Below are positions 18,249-26,957 of a DNA stretch of 64,000 nt, one piece after another; positions within the stretch are counted from its first letter, which is position 1, and every line of letters starts with the position of its first letter. The notes below the pieces were generated by a model that was not told the origin of the DNA, did no database searches, and worked only from the letters and a program-made list of their open reading frames with translations. Position numbers and translations under genes: made by a program. The DNA comes from Yoonia maricola (GTDB lineage: Bacteria > Pseudomonadota > Alphaproteobacteria > Rhodobacterales > Rhodobacteraceae), in the NCBI RefSeq assembly GCF_002797915.1, contig NZ_PGTY01000001.1:496001-560000 (forward strand), given 5' to 3'.

Positions 18249-19418
18249 CTACCTTTTGGCTTCTGGTGCTTCTCGGCTGTTTGTACGGAATTCTCGTTGT
18301 AGGCTTCGTACTTGCAACCAGTAGCGCACCTGAAAAGGTTTTCTCAGCGCGACCACATACCAAGGCGGCCCTTTTAGAGCCTTCACGATCCCGCGCCGAC
18401 TGCCCAGTTTTCCCCTCATTTTGGTGAGTCGCCCAGGAGTTAGCATTGTCAATTGCGGGCTGGCCGCGCCAAGGTTCGGTACGTCCGAGGTTGTTATAGG
18501 GCCGCTGGCATGGCTAATCCACGTGGCGCGAAGTTTCTTCATATGCAGCCGGTTCCTTGATCGTGCGAGCAACTTGCATTTCTTCAAGATTAATCCCTGA
18601 ATGCTGGCAGCAAGCCGATCATGTTCTGCCGGCGTGATGCGCTTGAGGTCGCGAGCATCGCTGGTGGTTTCCAGCATGTAAATCAATTGCGTGACCGACT
18701 CTGAATTGTTTTCGACAGCGAAAATATCATTATCATCGGTGTTGCGTCCTATGGCCCCGCGGCTGGCTGCGTGAACCCGCCGGTCGAATGTCGGTGTCTT
18801 GAGGTAGCGTACGCCTTTCAAGAGTGATGCACGATAGGGAATAATCCAGTCGGACGCCCTCGCGGTGCCGCGGATATCAATGGGGCCGAACTGGTCGAAT
18901 ACCTCGCGGTGCCAACTGAGCGCCGGACCATAAACCATCTGCGTCCAACCAGTCGCCGCAAATTCTTCTGCATTAAAGAATGCGTCGGTGGCATTGTCGC
19001 GATCAAGGCCGATGACATCGCCTGCCGCTGTTATGCGCCGCGCATTTGACGTTACCATGCTGACGTCATGAGCAAGAAATGCTTCCATGATCAAAGAGAT
19101 ACGGTTGGGATATTGGATGTCATCATCATGTGCGGCGACAATGTAATCGGCGGTGGCCTTGCGCATTAAAACGTTGAAATTCGCCATGGAAAGATTCTGG
19201 TCGTTCTTCCCAATCTTGATGCTGTGAGGCCCGTCATAGGCATCTGTCACGCGCTTGACGACGTCGAACGCATCATCTGGTGACGCATCATCCTGAATGA
19301 TGATTTCCAGCTTGGGATAGTCCAGCGCCAGAATACTGTGTAATGCGGGTTCCAGATAGGGTTGGTGGCGGAAAACCGGCACAATGACCGAAACCGGGGG
19401 GCGGGCGGCGTTGTTCAC
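18249..19418 (-). CDS. Family 2 glycosyltransferase
   Basis: A 389-residue GT-A fold glycosyltransferase. The N-terminal domain has PVSVIVPVFRHQPYLEPALHSIL, LEIIIQDDASPDDAF and the metal-binding DxD-type AAHDDDIQYPNRI near residue 100. The C-terminal third is basic and carries no clear domain. There is no transmembrane segment, so it is probably cytoplasmic and acts on a surface polysaccharide or glycolipid; donor and acceptor are unknown. The start is taken as GTG 19418, overlapping the epimerase stop (GTGA); a longer frame to 19466 exists. It is translationally coupled to the upstream epimerase gene. Confidence 0.82.
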   Translation of the reverse strand: MNNAARPPVSVIVPVFRHQPYLEPALHSILALDYPKLEIIIQDDASPDDAFDVVKRVTDAYDGPHSIKIGKNDQNLSMANFNVLMRKATADYIVAAHDDDIQYPNRISLIMEAFLAHDVSMVTSNARRITAAGDVIGLDRDNATDAFFNAEEFAATGWTQMVYGPALSWHREVFDQFGPIDIRGTARASDWIIPYRASLLKGVRYLKTPTFDRRVHAASRGAIGRNTDDNDIFAVENNSESVTQLIYMLETTSDARDLKRITPAEHDRLAASIQGLILKKCKLLARSRNRLHMKKLRATWISHASGPITTSDVPNLGAASPQLTMLTPGRLTKMRGKLGSRRGIVKALKGPPWYVVALRKPFQVRYWLQVRSLQREFRTNSREAPEAKR

Positions 19419-20473
19419 TCCATCGCGTCCATGGCTTCTTGGGTCAGCCGGTGCCGGTTTTCCCAAGTGTAGCGCATCGTATCTTCCAGCAGGTCTTTGA
19501 GCATAATCCTTGGTGTCCAGCCCAACCCCTTGATCTTGTCGATGTTTGGCATCCGCCGCTCGGTATCTTCAAAGCCTTCGCCATAAAACTCTTGCCCGTC
19601 CACCGTGACGATATCAGAACGGACGCTGCTCATCTCGAAATTTGCTGCAAAGATATCGCGCATCAGTGTTGCGAGATCAGCGATCCTGATCTCGTTCTGG
19701 GGCGTGCCAATATTGAAGATTTCACCATTGGATTTGGCCGGATTGTCCAGAATAGCGATCAGCGCATTCACCAAGTCATCCACATGGATAAAGGTTCTAA
19801 GTGCCTTGCCGCCGTCGACAAGGCGCAACGGTTCTCCGTTCATCAGCGCCGACATGAAGTAAGAGAAAACCCGTGGCGCGCCATCATCTGGGCCAACCAT
19901 CACATGGTCAATCAGCGGGCCAACCACGTTGAAGGGGCGCACAATGGTAAATTTGAGTCCGCTTTGGCGCCCATGTGCGAATATCATTCGGTCCAGCAGT
20001 TGTTTCGTTGTGGAATAGATCCAGCGATGGTTTCTGATCGGACCTGTCACGCAGTTAGATAGATCTTCGCTAAACGGCTCTGTGGAGCCGAGCGCTTTGC
20101 CATAGACCTCTGACGTCGAAAAATGAACGAGTTTTTTGCGATGTTTGACGCAGGCATCAATCACCTTGGAGCCATCAAACAAATTGAGTTTTGCAACTGC
20201 CAGCGGGTCCTGAACGTAGAGCCGGGGCGACGCTTTTGAGGCGAGATTGAAAATGATATCATGATCCGCCACGAGGGCGCTGAGTTCATCGTCATCTGAA
20301 CTGATGTCTATGTGATGGAAGGCAAATGGTTTGTTCTCAAACCGGATCTTGAGCTTGGCACTCCAGATATCGGCTTGTGCCACCGAATAGTTGTCCGAAT
20401 TTGCAAGTTTGTGGGACATATGGCTACCAATAAAGCCCGCGCCCCCGACACATAGAATTTTCTGCTTAACCAT
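19415..20473 (-). CDS. NAD-dependent epimerase/dehydratase (extended SDR)
   Basis: A 352-residue nucleotide-sugar-modifying SDR. It starts at ATG 20473 (MVKQKILCVGGAGFIGSHM) behind GAGAG. Seen: Rossmann GGAGFIGSH, the catalytic Ser-Thr region VHFSTSEVYG, the YSTTKQLLDRM active-site Tyr-x3-Lys, FTIVRPFNVVGP and RTFIHVDDLVNAL. It resembles UDP-glucuronate decarboxylase/4,6-dehydratase-type enzymes; the exact sugar is not determined. It is followed by an overlapping glycosyltransferase, so the pair probably makes and transfers a modified sugar for an envelope glycan. It lies downstream of a tRNA gene on the same strand. Confidence 0.85.
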   Translation of the reverse strand: MVKQKILCVGGAGFIGSHMSHKLANSDNYSVAQADIWSAKLKIRFENKPFAFHHIDISSDDDELSALVADHDIIFNLASKASPRLYVQDPLAVAKLNLFDGSKVIDACVKHRKKLVHFSTSEVYGKALGSTEPFSEDLSNCVTGPIRNHRWIYSTTKQLLDRMIFAHGRQSGLKFTIVRPFNVVGPLIDHVMVGPDDGAPRVFSYFMSALMNGEPLRLVDGGKALRTFIHVDDLVNALIAILDNPAKSNGEIFNIGTPQNEIRIADLATLMRDIFAANFEMSSVRSDIVTVDGQEFYGEGFEDTERRMPNIDKIKGLGWTPRIMLKDLLEDTMRYTWENRHRLTQEAMDAME

Positions 20474-20557
20474 AAATGCTCTCTCAAAATAAACACTGGT
20501 TTTGGATTTCACCCCACACATGAGAAGATTACAAGCCATTATGACAGAAGGAGAGGT

Positions 20558-20634
20558 TGGTAGGCCCGGCAGGACTTGAACCCGCAACCAAAGCGTTATG
20601 AGCGCTCTGCTCTAACCAGTTGAGCTACAGGCCC
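20558..20634 (-). tRNA. tRNA with CAT anticodon (probably tRNA-Ile2, possibly elongator Met)
   Basis: A 77-nt cloverleaf on the minus strand. The acceptor 5' strand is GGGCCTG, with two G-U pairs to CGGGCCT. The D arm is GCTC/GAGC, the anticodon stem GAGCG/CGCTT with loop CTCATAA, and the T arm GCGGG-TTCAAGT-CCTGC. The discriminator is A and CCA is encoded. The CAT anticodon with a TTGGT-type variable region and this acceptor look more like lysidine-modified tRNA-Ile(CAU) than elongator tRNA-Met, whose alphaproteobacterial version I remember as GGCGGGG-. It is not the initiator. Confidence 0.9.
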
Positions 20635-20761
20635 CCTTGATGACAATCGCATTATCAGACCGGTGTGTTGCGTCAAGCGAGGAATGATACCACGTTCCAA
20701 TTCCTGTTCCCTTTGGCAAAGCGATGCGGTAACGAACGCCAAACACGACAGGAGCTGCCCG

Positions 20762-21805
20762 ATGACCAAAGAGAACGGCCTGACTTATGCTGATGCAGGT
20801 GTCGATATTGATGCGGGCAACACGCTGGTTGAACGGATCAAGCCTGCGGCCAAGCGCACGGCGCGCCCCGGTGTGATGGCGGGGTTGGGCGGCTTTGGTG
20901 CGCTGTTCGATCTTAAGGGGGCAGGCTATACTGATCCGGTTCTGGTGGCGGCAACCGATGGTGTGGGCACCAAGCTGCGGATCGCGATCGATACAGGCAA
21001 TGTAGATACGATCGGCATTGATCTGGTTGCCATGTGCGTGAACGATCTGGTGTGCCAAGGGGCAGAGCCTTTGTTTTTCCTGGATTATTTTGCGACCGGC
21101 AAGCTGGAACTAGATCAGGCGACCCGCATCATTGAAGGTATTGCTGCGGGGTGCGCGGCCTCTGGCTGCGCGCTGATCGGTGGTGAAACGGCTGAAATGC
21201 CGGGCATGTATCACGCCGGTGATTTCGATCTGGCCGGCTTTGCCGTGGGTGCGATGGAACGCGGGACGGAACTGCCCGCAGGCGTACAAGAAGGCGATGT
21301 CTTGCTTGGGTTGGCATCTGACGGGGTGCATTCAAACGGGTATTCGCTTGTGCGCCGCATCGTGGATGTTTCCGGCCTTGCTTGGGCAGACGATGCGCCC
21401 TTTACCGACGGTACGTTGGGCACAGCCCTGCTGGCACCGACACGTTTATATGTGAAACAAGCGCTGGCTGCCGTACGCGCTGGCGGTGTGCATGCACTGG
21501 CCCATATCACCGGCGGTGGTCTCACCGAAAACTTGCCGCGGGTTCTGCCCAAGGGTTTGGGCGCGCAGGTTGATCTGGATGCTTGGGAGCTACCACCGGT
21601 GTTTCGCTGGTTGGCAAAGACTGGTGGCATGGCCGAAGCAGAGCTGCTGAAGACATTCAACGCAGGCATCGGGATGGTGCTGGCGGTCGACGCAACACAA
21701 GCCGATGTGCTGTCCGCGGTTTTGACCGATGCAGGCGAAACGGTGCATCAATTGGGCATGGTGACGGGCGGCGAAGGCGTCAGCTATACAGGTGCGCTTT
21801 TGTGA
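20762..21805 (+). CDS. purM: Phosphoribosylformylglycinamidine cyclo-ligase (AIR synthetase)
   Basis: The fifth step of purine synthesis: ATP-dependent closure of FGAM to aminoimidazole ribotide. It starts at ATG 20762 ([20 protein letters not shown]) behind ACAGGAG; the upstream extension is not conserved. At 347 aa it is typical. Seen: ATP-binding [69 protein letters not shown] and [16 protein letters not shown]. The stop overlaps the purN start by 3 nt, so the two are coupled. It is divergent from the tRNA gene. Confidence 0.97.
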   Translation: MTKENGLTYADAGVDIDAGNTLVERIKPAAKRTARPGVMAGLGGFGALFDLKGAGYTDPVLVAATDGVGTKLRIAIDTGNVDTIGIDLVAMCVNDLVCQGAEPLFFLDYFATGKLELDQATRIIEGIAAGCAASGCALIGGETAEMPGMYHAGDFDLAGFAVGAMERGTELPAGVQEGDVLLGLASDGVHSNGYSLVRRIVDVSGLAWADDAPFTDGTLGTALLAPTRLYVKQALAAVRAGGVHALAHITGGGLTENLPRVLPKGLGAQVDLDAWELPPVFRWLAKTGGMAEAELLKTFNAGIGMVLAVDATQADVLSAVLTDAGETVHQLGMVTGGEGVSYTGALL

Positions 21806-22398
21806 CCAAACGGGTTGCGATCCTGATATCGGGCGGGGGATCAAATATGGTCGCCTTGGCGCAATCCATGTGCGGTGATCATCCCGCCCGGCCTGTTTTG
21901 GTCCTGTCGAACAATCCGCAGGCCGGAGGGCTGGCCAAAGCCCGCGGTTTGCATATTCCGACAATGGCGATCGATCATGAGACTTATGGGGTAGACCGTA
22001 CCGGGTTTGAAGCGGCTTTACAAAAAGCCCTGGAGACGGCGCGCCCGGATATCATCTGCCTTGCAGGTTTTATGCGGATTTTGTCGCCGCAGTTTATGGA
22101 GAAATGGGATGGGCGGATGCTGAATATTCACCCCTCGCTTTTGCCGAAATACAAGGGGTTGCACACCCATGCGCGCGCGCTTGAAGCAGGTGATGCAGAG
22201 CATGGCTGCACCGTGCATGAGGTCACTGCTGCCTTGGATGATGGGCCGATTTTAGGGCAAGCGCGCATCAAGGTGCAGCCGGATGACACGCCACAGACGC
22301 TTGCCGACCGGCTTTTGCCGCTGGAGCATGCGCTTTATCCTGCTGTGCTTGCGCGTTTTGCTTGCGGTGATCGGACCCCGGTGATTTTGCCCGCCTGA
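21802..22398 (+). CDS. purN: Phosphoribosylglycinamide formyltransferase
   Basis: Transfers a formyl group from 10-formyl-THF to GAR in purine synthesis. The likely start is GTG 21802 (then [15 protein letters not shown]), overlapping the purM stop (GTGA); 198 aa, typical of PurN. Seen: [15 protein letters not shown], the catalytic [33 protein letters not shown] and the [19 protein letters not shown] active-site Asp segment. It forms a purM-purN operon. The frame is open well upstream inside purM in another register, but that extension is not PurN-like. Confidence 0.96.
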   Translation: MTKRVAILISGGGSNMVALAQSMCGDHPARPVLVLSNNPQAGGLAKARGLHIPTMAIDHETYGVDRTGFEAALQKALETARPDIICLAGFMRILSPQFMEKWDGRMLNIHPSLLPKYKGLHTHARALEAGDAEHGCTVHEVTAALDDGPILGQARIKVQPDDTPQTLADRLLPLEHALYPAVLARFACGDRTPVILPA

Positions 22399-22477
22399 GG
22401 CTGCGCTTTCCATCGCTGCAGCAATCGCCTATCAGTACGAGACCGCTTAACACGCTCTTGAATACTGACGGACTGAC

Positions 22478-23635
22478 ATGAAGAAAATCACTACGACCGA
22501 AGACTTGGCCGCATTCTGCCAAGAGGCCGCGAAACGGGCCTATGTGACTGTCGATACAGAATTTCTACGCGAGCGGACTTATTACTCCAAGCTTTGCCTT
22601 GTGCAGCTGGCCTACCAGGATGAAAACGGTGCGGATGCTGTCCTGGTCGACCCGCTGGTTGATGGGTTGTCGTTGGAGCCGCTTTACGATCTTTTCAAAG
22701 ACCACGGCGTTGTGAAAGTCTTTCACGCGGCACGTCAGGATCTTGAGATTTTCTATGTTGATGCGGGTGTCATTCCGGAACCGCTGTTTGACACGCAGGT
22801 GGCCGCGATGGTCTGCGGGTTTGGTGAACAGGTTGGCTATGAAACGCTGGTGCGTAAGATCACCAAGTCAGATTTGGATAAATCCTCTCGTTTTACCGAT
22901 TGGTCGCGCCGCCCGCTGACGGATGCGCAGGCTAAATATGCCGTGGCGGATGTCACCCATCTGCGTGATATCTATGAATACCTGTCAGATCGTTTGGCCA
23001 AGTCGGGCCGCAGTAAATGGGTCGCCGAAGAAATGGCGGTATTGGAAGACCCCGCAACCTATCAGGCGGACCCGGATAATGCATGGAAGCGGGTCAAAAC
23101 CCGCACGCAGTCGGGCAAATTTCTGGCGATGGTGCGTGAATTGGCGCGGTTTCGCGAAACCTATGCGCAAGAACGTAACGTGCCGCGCAACCGTGTGTTC
23201 AAAGATGATGCGCTGGTCGAACTGGCATCAACGAAACCCCAGTCTGAAAAAGATCTTGGACGCTCTCGCTTGTTACTGCGCGAGGCGCGCAAGGGGGACA
23301 TCGCGGCTGGTATTCTGGCGGCGATCAAGGCCGGTATGGCTGTCCGACCCGAAGATATGCCCAAAGTCGATAACACGCGCGCCAAAATGCAGGTGAACCC
23401 TGCCTTGGCCGATATGCTGCGTGTGTTGCTGAAGGCCAAGACGGATGATGCAGAAGTCGCACCCAAGCTGATCGCCACCTCTGCCGATCTGGATGCGTTG
23501 GCCAGCGGTCAACGGGATGTGGCCGCGTTGAAAGGCTGGCGGCGCGAGGTCTTTGGCAAGGATGCGCTACAGCTTTGCGAAGGACAGGTCGGACTGGCTG
23601 TGAAAGGCCAAAAGGTTGTGACTGTCGCGCTTTGA
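22478..23635 (+). CDS. rnd: Ribonuclease D
   Basis: A 3'-5' exoribonuclease for tRNA 3'-end maturation. 385 aa. The N-terminal DEDDy exonuclease domain shows Exo I VDTEFLRERTYYSKLCLVQLA (D, E), Exo II FHAARQDLEIFYVD and Exo III KYAVADVTHLRDIYEYL (Y...D). A first HRDC domain covers about residues 205-290 (ELARFRETYAQERNVPRNRVFKDDALVELA) and a weaker second HRDC-like part follows. The start ATG 22478 follows GACGGACTGAC. It sits between purN and sufE on the same strand, separated by 79 and 61 nt. Confidence 0.94.
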   Translation: MKKITTTEDLAAFCQEAAKRAYVTVDTEFLRERTYYSKLCLVQLAYQDENGADAVLVDPLVDGLSLEPLYDLFKDHGVVKVFHAARQDLEIFYVDAGVIPEPLFDTQVAAMVCGFGEQVGYETLVRKITKSDLDKSSRFTDWSRRPLTDAQAKYAVADVTHLRDIYEYLSDRLAKSGRSKWVAEEMAVLEDPATYQADPDNAWKRVKTRTQSGKFLAMVRELARFRETYAQERNVPRNRVFKDDALVELASTKPQSEKDLGRSRLLLREARKGDIAAGILAAIKAGMAVRPEDMPKVDNTRAKMQVNPALADMLRVLLKAKTDDAEVAPKLIATSADLDALASGQRDVAALKGWRREVFGKDALQLCEGQVGLAVKGQKVVTVAL

Positions 23636-23696
23636 TCTGGACGTTGGCGGGCAGGGGACCTACATCCTTAATAGGCGCAAAATCCTAGGACATCCC

Positions 23697-24107
23697 ATGG
23701 CTAATCCTGACTTTGAAGAGCTTGTCGAGACCTTTGAATTCCTTGACGATTGGGAAGACCGCTATCGCCATGTGATTGACATGGGCAAGGCGATGGACCC
23801 GCTCGAAGACGCTTTGCGCGTCCCTGCAACCAAGGTGGACGGCTGCGCCAGCCAAGTGTGGCTCGTACCCAAGATTGAAGGCGATGTGTTCACCTTTCGC
23901 GGCGAAAGCGACGCCATGATTGTGCGCGGGCTGATTGCGGTGCTGGTGGCGCTTTATGACAACCAACCAGTTAGTGAGATCGGCAAGATTGATGCAGCGG
24001 CTGAGTTGGGCCGGTTAGGGTTGAATGATCACCTGTCGGCGCAACGCTCAAACGGGTTGCGTGCGATGGTAGAACGTATTCGCGAAACGGCGGCGTCGGC
24101 TTCGTAA
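23697..24107 (+). CDS. sufE: Cysteine desulfuration protein SufE
   Basis: 136 aa. SufE accepts persulfide sulfur from the cysteine desulfurase SufS and delivers it to the SUF Fe-S scaffold. The conserved catalytic cysteine is Cys50 in KVDGCASQVWLVP, preceded by the family's EFLDDWEDRYRHVIDMGK. GLIAVLVALYDNQ is the conserved helix after the central sheet. It is separate from any suf operon; only rnd lies upstream. It is convergent with the DUF1638 gene, with no obvious terminator in the 7-nt gap. Confidence 0.95.
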   Translation: MANPDFEELVETFEFLDDWEDRYRHVIDMGKAMDPLEDALRVPATKVDGCASQVWLVPKIEGDVFTFRGESDAMIVRGLIAVLVALYDNQPVSEIGKIDAAAELGRLGLNDHLSAQRSNGLRAMVERIRETAASAS

Positions 24108-24114
24108 TTCCTTT

Positions 24115-24741
24115 TCAAGTAATTGTCGTCAGTGCCTTTTTCAGATCGCCGTAACCAGTGAACCGCCGTTCAAACGCAAGGCCAAGTCGTGCGGCGCAAT
24201 CTTGCGCCTTCTCAGTCAGGTCAGGGTCGTCGGTCTGCGCCTGATAGACCAACTTTTCGTAGCTTCCGAAATACATATCCCGCAGGTCGGGGTGACGCCC
24301 AAGCCCCAATGGCTCCCAGACGAAAGCATCAAACTGGCGTACCAGAAAATCCGTCAGATAAAAGGCTGTTATCTCATCGTGCGCTGCAAAGATGTCATTG
24401 CCCTCAAAAAAGGAATAGCAATGCGGGCCGGCGACCATCTGAATGCCCATGTCTGCGCAGGCAGCCTGCAGCTGACCCCCTGTGCCGCAATCAGCGTAAA
24501 CCACGAAAAGCTGATCATAGGCGTCACGATGCTTGGCGACGGCGTCACGCACAGCAGGTACAATCCGTTCGGGATGGTTGTGCAGGATCGCTGGCAGGCA
24601 CTGTAGATCAAGATGGTCCAAAGTATTGGCCGTTTTGATCGCAAGAATTTCGCGGGCCAATGCACCGCAGGCGATCAGCAGCACACGGCCTTCACCTTTT
24701 GGCGCAACCCCTTCGGTCGTCAGGGTCGCGTCGGTGGTCAT
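24115..24741 (-). CDS. DUF1638 family protein
   Basis: A 208-residue cytoplasmic protein of the DUF1638 family: LLIACGALAREILAI, LPAILHNHPERI, VVYADCGTGGQLQ, GPHCYSFFEGND and EPLGLGRHPDLRDMYFGSY. Conserved Cys and His residues suggest metal binding. The biochemical role is not established. Family members occur near corrinoid methyltransferase genes, as here, so a role in corrinoid-protein activation or methyl-group metabolism is inferred. The start is placed at ATG 24741 because it overlaps the preceding stop (ATGA); in-frame starts exist at 24777 and 24792. Confidence 0.8.
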   Translation of the reverse strand: MTTDATLTTEGVAPKGEGRVLLIACGALAREILAIKTANTLDHLDLQCLPAILHNHPERIVPAVRDAVAKHRDAYDQLFVVYADCGTGGQLQAACADMGIQMVAGPHCYSFFEGNDIFAAHDEITAFYLTDFLVRQFDAFVWEPLGLGRHPDLRDMYFGSYEKLVYQAQTDDPDLTEKAQDCAARLGLAFERRFTGYGDLKKALTTIT

Positions 24742-24932
24742 GGCTGGTCGTGCTTGCGGGTGCTGATCTTGCGCCATGCGAAAGACGCACAAAGGGCAAG
24801 AAGACTGAGAACGGAAAAGCCCACCGCCGATGACGTCAACGATGTGCCAAGCACAGCAAACACGACAGCAATGGTGGCCGCCGCTGCGGCGATCACCAAT
24901 ACAATAAGAAAGATCAGTCGTTCAATTGGCAT
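24738..24932 (-). CDS. Small two-helix membrane protein
   Basis: A 64-residue protein with two predicted membrane helices (about residues 5-29 and 34-53) and a basic C-terminal tail ISTRKHDQP. An excellent AGGAGG ribosome-binding site precedes ATG 24932, and the stop overlaps the DUF1638 start, so it is a real gene in a corrinoid protein-membrane protein-DUF1638 operon. I do not recognise a family. It may anchor or stabilise the products of its neighbours; that is a guess from position only. Confidence 0.7.
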   Translation of the reverse strand: MPIERLIFLIVLVIAAAAATIAVVFAVLGTSLTSSAVGFSVLSLLALCASFAWRKISTRKHDQP

Positions 24933-24982
24933 GTTATCCTCCTGAAATTATCAGATAAGAACGCCACGCCACTTGTTGAAGG

Positions 24983-25690
24983 TCAAACGGCTGCGGCACC
25001 TTGGTTATGTTTGCGCGCCATAAAGGTTTTAGCCGTCTCAACCGCAACAGCCGCGTCACGGCAGTAGGCATCGGCACCAATGGCTTTGCCGAACTCTTCG
25101 TTCAGCGGCGCACCACCAACAAGGACGACATAATCATCGCGCAAGCCTTTTTCGACCATCGTGTCGATGACGACCTTCATGTAGGGCATTGTTGTGGTCA
25201 GCAGGGCAGACATGCCAAGGATATCGGGCTGTTCGGTTTCCAACGCTTCAAGATAAGCCTCGACCGCGTTGTTGATCCCCAGATCGACGACTTCGAAACC
25301 GGCACCTTCCATCATCATTGAGACAAGGTTCTTGCCGATGTCGTGGATATCGCCTTTCACGGTACCGATGACCATCTTACCAACGCGTGGCGCACCGGTT
25401 TCGGCCAGTAGCGGTTTGAGGATCGACATGCCGCCCTTCATCGCATTGGCCGCGAGTAGGACCTCAGGCACAAAGAGGATACCGTCGCGGAAGTCATGGC
25501 CCACAATGGTCATGCCTCCAACAAGTGCCTCGGTCAGGATACGATAAGGGGCCCAATCGCGTTCCAGAAGGATGTTCACACCTTCTTCGATCTCTTCCTT
25601 CATCCCGTCATAAAGGTCGTCAAACATCTGTGCGACGAGGTCTTCGTCATTCAGTTCGGACAGGATGATGTCATCTTCTTCGTCGGACAT
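24983..25690 (-). CDS. Corrinoid (B12-binding) methyltransferase protein
   Basis: A 235-residue methyl-carrier protein. The N-terminal four-helix cap domain spans about residues 18-100 (LVAQMFDDLYDGM, VPEVLLAANAMKGGM). The C-terminal Rossmann B12-binding domain has the cobalt-ligand motif GTVKGDIHDIGKNLV near residue 110, MSALLTTTMPYM and the nucleotide-tail motif VLVGGAPLNEEFG. With the homocysteine methyltransferase gene 1.3 kb away, it is best read as the corrinoid subunit of a split cobalamin-dependent methionine synthase, as described in Phaeobacter; MtbC-like carriers for other methyl donors are the alternative. It heads an operon with the small membrane protein and DUF1638. Confidence 0.88.
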   Translation of the reverse strand: MSDEEDDIILSELNDEDLVAQMFDDLYDGMKEEIEEGVNILLERDWAPYRILTEALVGGMTIVGHDFRDGILFVPEVLLAANAMKGGMSILKPLLAETGAPRVGKMVIGTVKGDIHDIGKNLVSMMMEGAGFEVVDLGINNAVEAYLEALETEQPDILGMSALLTTTMPYMKVVIDTMVEKGLRDDYVVLVGGAPLNEEFGKAIGADAYCRDAAVAVETAKTFMARKHNQGAAAV

Positions 25691-25824
25691 GGGCCAAGCC
25701 TTTGCAGTAGTTGTAAAAGCAGTAGTGCGCTGAATTGTCCCAAACTACCTGTTATTTTCCGACACGTCCACGATCATGACCGACCTGTCGTTGCTTGTGT
25801 TCCTGAATTGTTCTAATAAAGTTT

Positions 25825-26907
25825 ATGGATGATTTGCCACTTCAGAAACCGTACCGCACGCCGGGGCGGGCGGCGGCCTCTAACCCCGACGTGCGTTTTG
25901 ATATTCTGCGGGCAGAGGCCGTTGACGACGGCTGGGAGCGAGAGGATGAACTGCCCGTCTTGCGCACCGAAGTGACAGACGAGATGGCCCGGTCTGTTAT
26001 CTCCAAAAACACATCCCCTGATCTGTCTTTTGATCGATCAATCAATCCTTACCGCGGGTGCGAGCATGGGTGCATCTATTGCTATGCGCGCCCAAGTCAT
26101 GCGTTCCTGGGGCTGTCGCCGGGTTTGGATTTTGAAACGAAACTGATTGCGCGTCCGAATGCAGCGGCACAGCTGCGTAAAGAGCTGTCAAATCCGCGCT
26201 ATGCGCCAAAGATGATTGCGCTTGGCACCAATACAGACCCCTATCAGCCGATCGAGAAAACACGCAAGATCATGCGTGAGGTGTTGGAGGTGCTGCGTGA
26301 TTTCAACCATCCGGTTGCGATCGTCACCAAGGGGACATTGATTGAACGAGATATTGACATTCTGACGCCGATGGCCGCGAAAGGCCTTGTGCGCGTTGGC
26401 ATTTCAATCACGACGCTTGATTGCGCAACCGCGCGCGCGATGGAACCGCGGGTGCCGATGCCCGCGGCCCGTTTGCGCACGATCCGGCGCTTGACGGATG
26501 CAGGCATACCTGTGCGGGTTATGGTATCGCCGGTGGTGCCCGCGCTGACCGATCATGAATTAGAGGCAATACTGGCAGCCGCGAAAGAGGCAGGGGCCGT
26601 CGCGGCTTCATCCATCATGCTGCGTCTGCCGCGAGAGGTCGCAGGGTTGTTTCGGGATTGGTTGGCGGAACACTATCCCGACCGGGCCGCGCGCGTCATG
26701 GGTCGGGTGCGCGAATTGCATGGCGGCAAGGATTACGATCCTGATTTCGGCAAACGGATGGTCGGGCAGGGCGAATGGGCTGCGATGATGCAACAGCGGT
26801 TCAAGCTGGCCACAAAGAGGCTTGGTTTGGACAGGTCACTGCCGCCTTTGCGTATCGATCTTTTTGCAAAACCAGCGGCACCGGGTGATCAGCTTGCGCT
26901 TTTTTGA
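25825..26907 (+). CDS. PA0069-family radical SAM protein
   Basis: A 360-residue radical SAM enzyme of the PA0069/Rv2578c family, distantly related to spore photoproduct lyase. The [4Fe-4S] motif is GCEHGCIYCYARPSH near residue 78 (Cys-x3-Cys-x2-Cys), preceded by FDRSINPYRGC. Other segments are KMIALGTNTDPYQPIEK, AIVTKGTLIERDIDIL and RVMVSPVVPALTD. No reaction is established for the family; nucleic-acid repair or modification has been suggested. The start ATG 25825 is unambiguous. It lies between two parts of the split methionine synthase and is divergent from the corrinoid gene; whether it is linked to B12 metabolism is unknown. Confidence 0.88.
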   Translation: MDDLPLQKPYRTPGRAAASNPDVRFDILRAEAVDDGWEREDELPVLRTEVTDEMARSVISKNTSPDLSFDRSINPYRGCEHGCIYCYARPSHAFLGLSPGLDFETKLIARPNAAAQLRKELSNPRYAPKMIALGTNTDPYQPIEKTRKIMREVLEVLRDFNHPVAIVTKGTLIERDIDILTPMAAKGLVRVGISITTLDCATARAMEPRVPMPAARLRTIRRLTDAGIPVRVMVSPVVPALTDHELEAILAAAKEAGAVAASSIMLRLPREVAGLFRDWLAEHYPDRAARVMGRVRELHGGKDYDPDFGKRMVGQGEWAAMMQQRFKLATKRLGLDRSLPPLRIDLFAKPAAPGDQLALF

Positions 26908-26957
26908 ACTTGGGCCTGTTGGCAAGGGCCTATCCAACTGACTTTAAGGTCAGGACC

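Noticed and set aside
18249-20634. Integrative island at the tRNA gene
   Set aside because: No integrase and no copy of the tRNA 3' end was found at the other side.
20690-20720. GTTC repeats upstream of purM as a second SOS box
   Set aside because: The two GTTC copies are separated by 8 nt rather than 7, and purM is not an expected LexA target.
25691-25824. Cobalamin or SAM riboswitch before the corrinoid protein gene
   Set aside because: The gap is only 134 nt and shows no B12-box or SAM-II-like core by eye.
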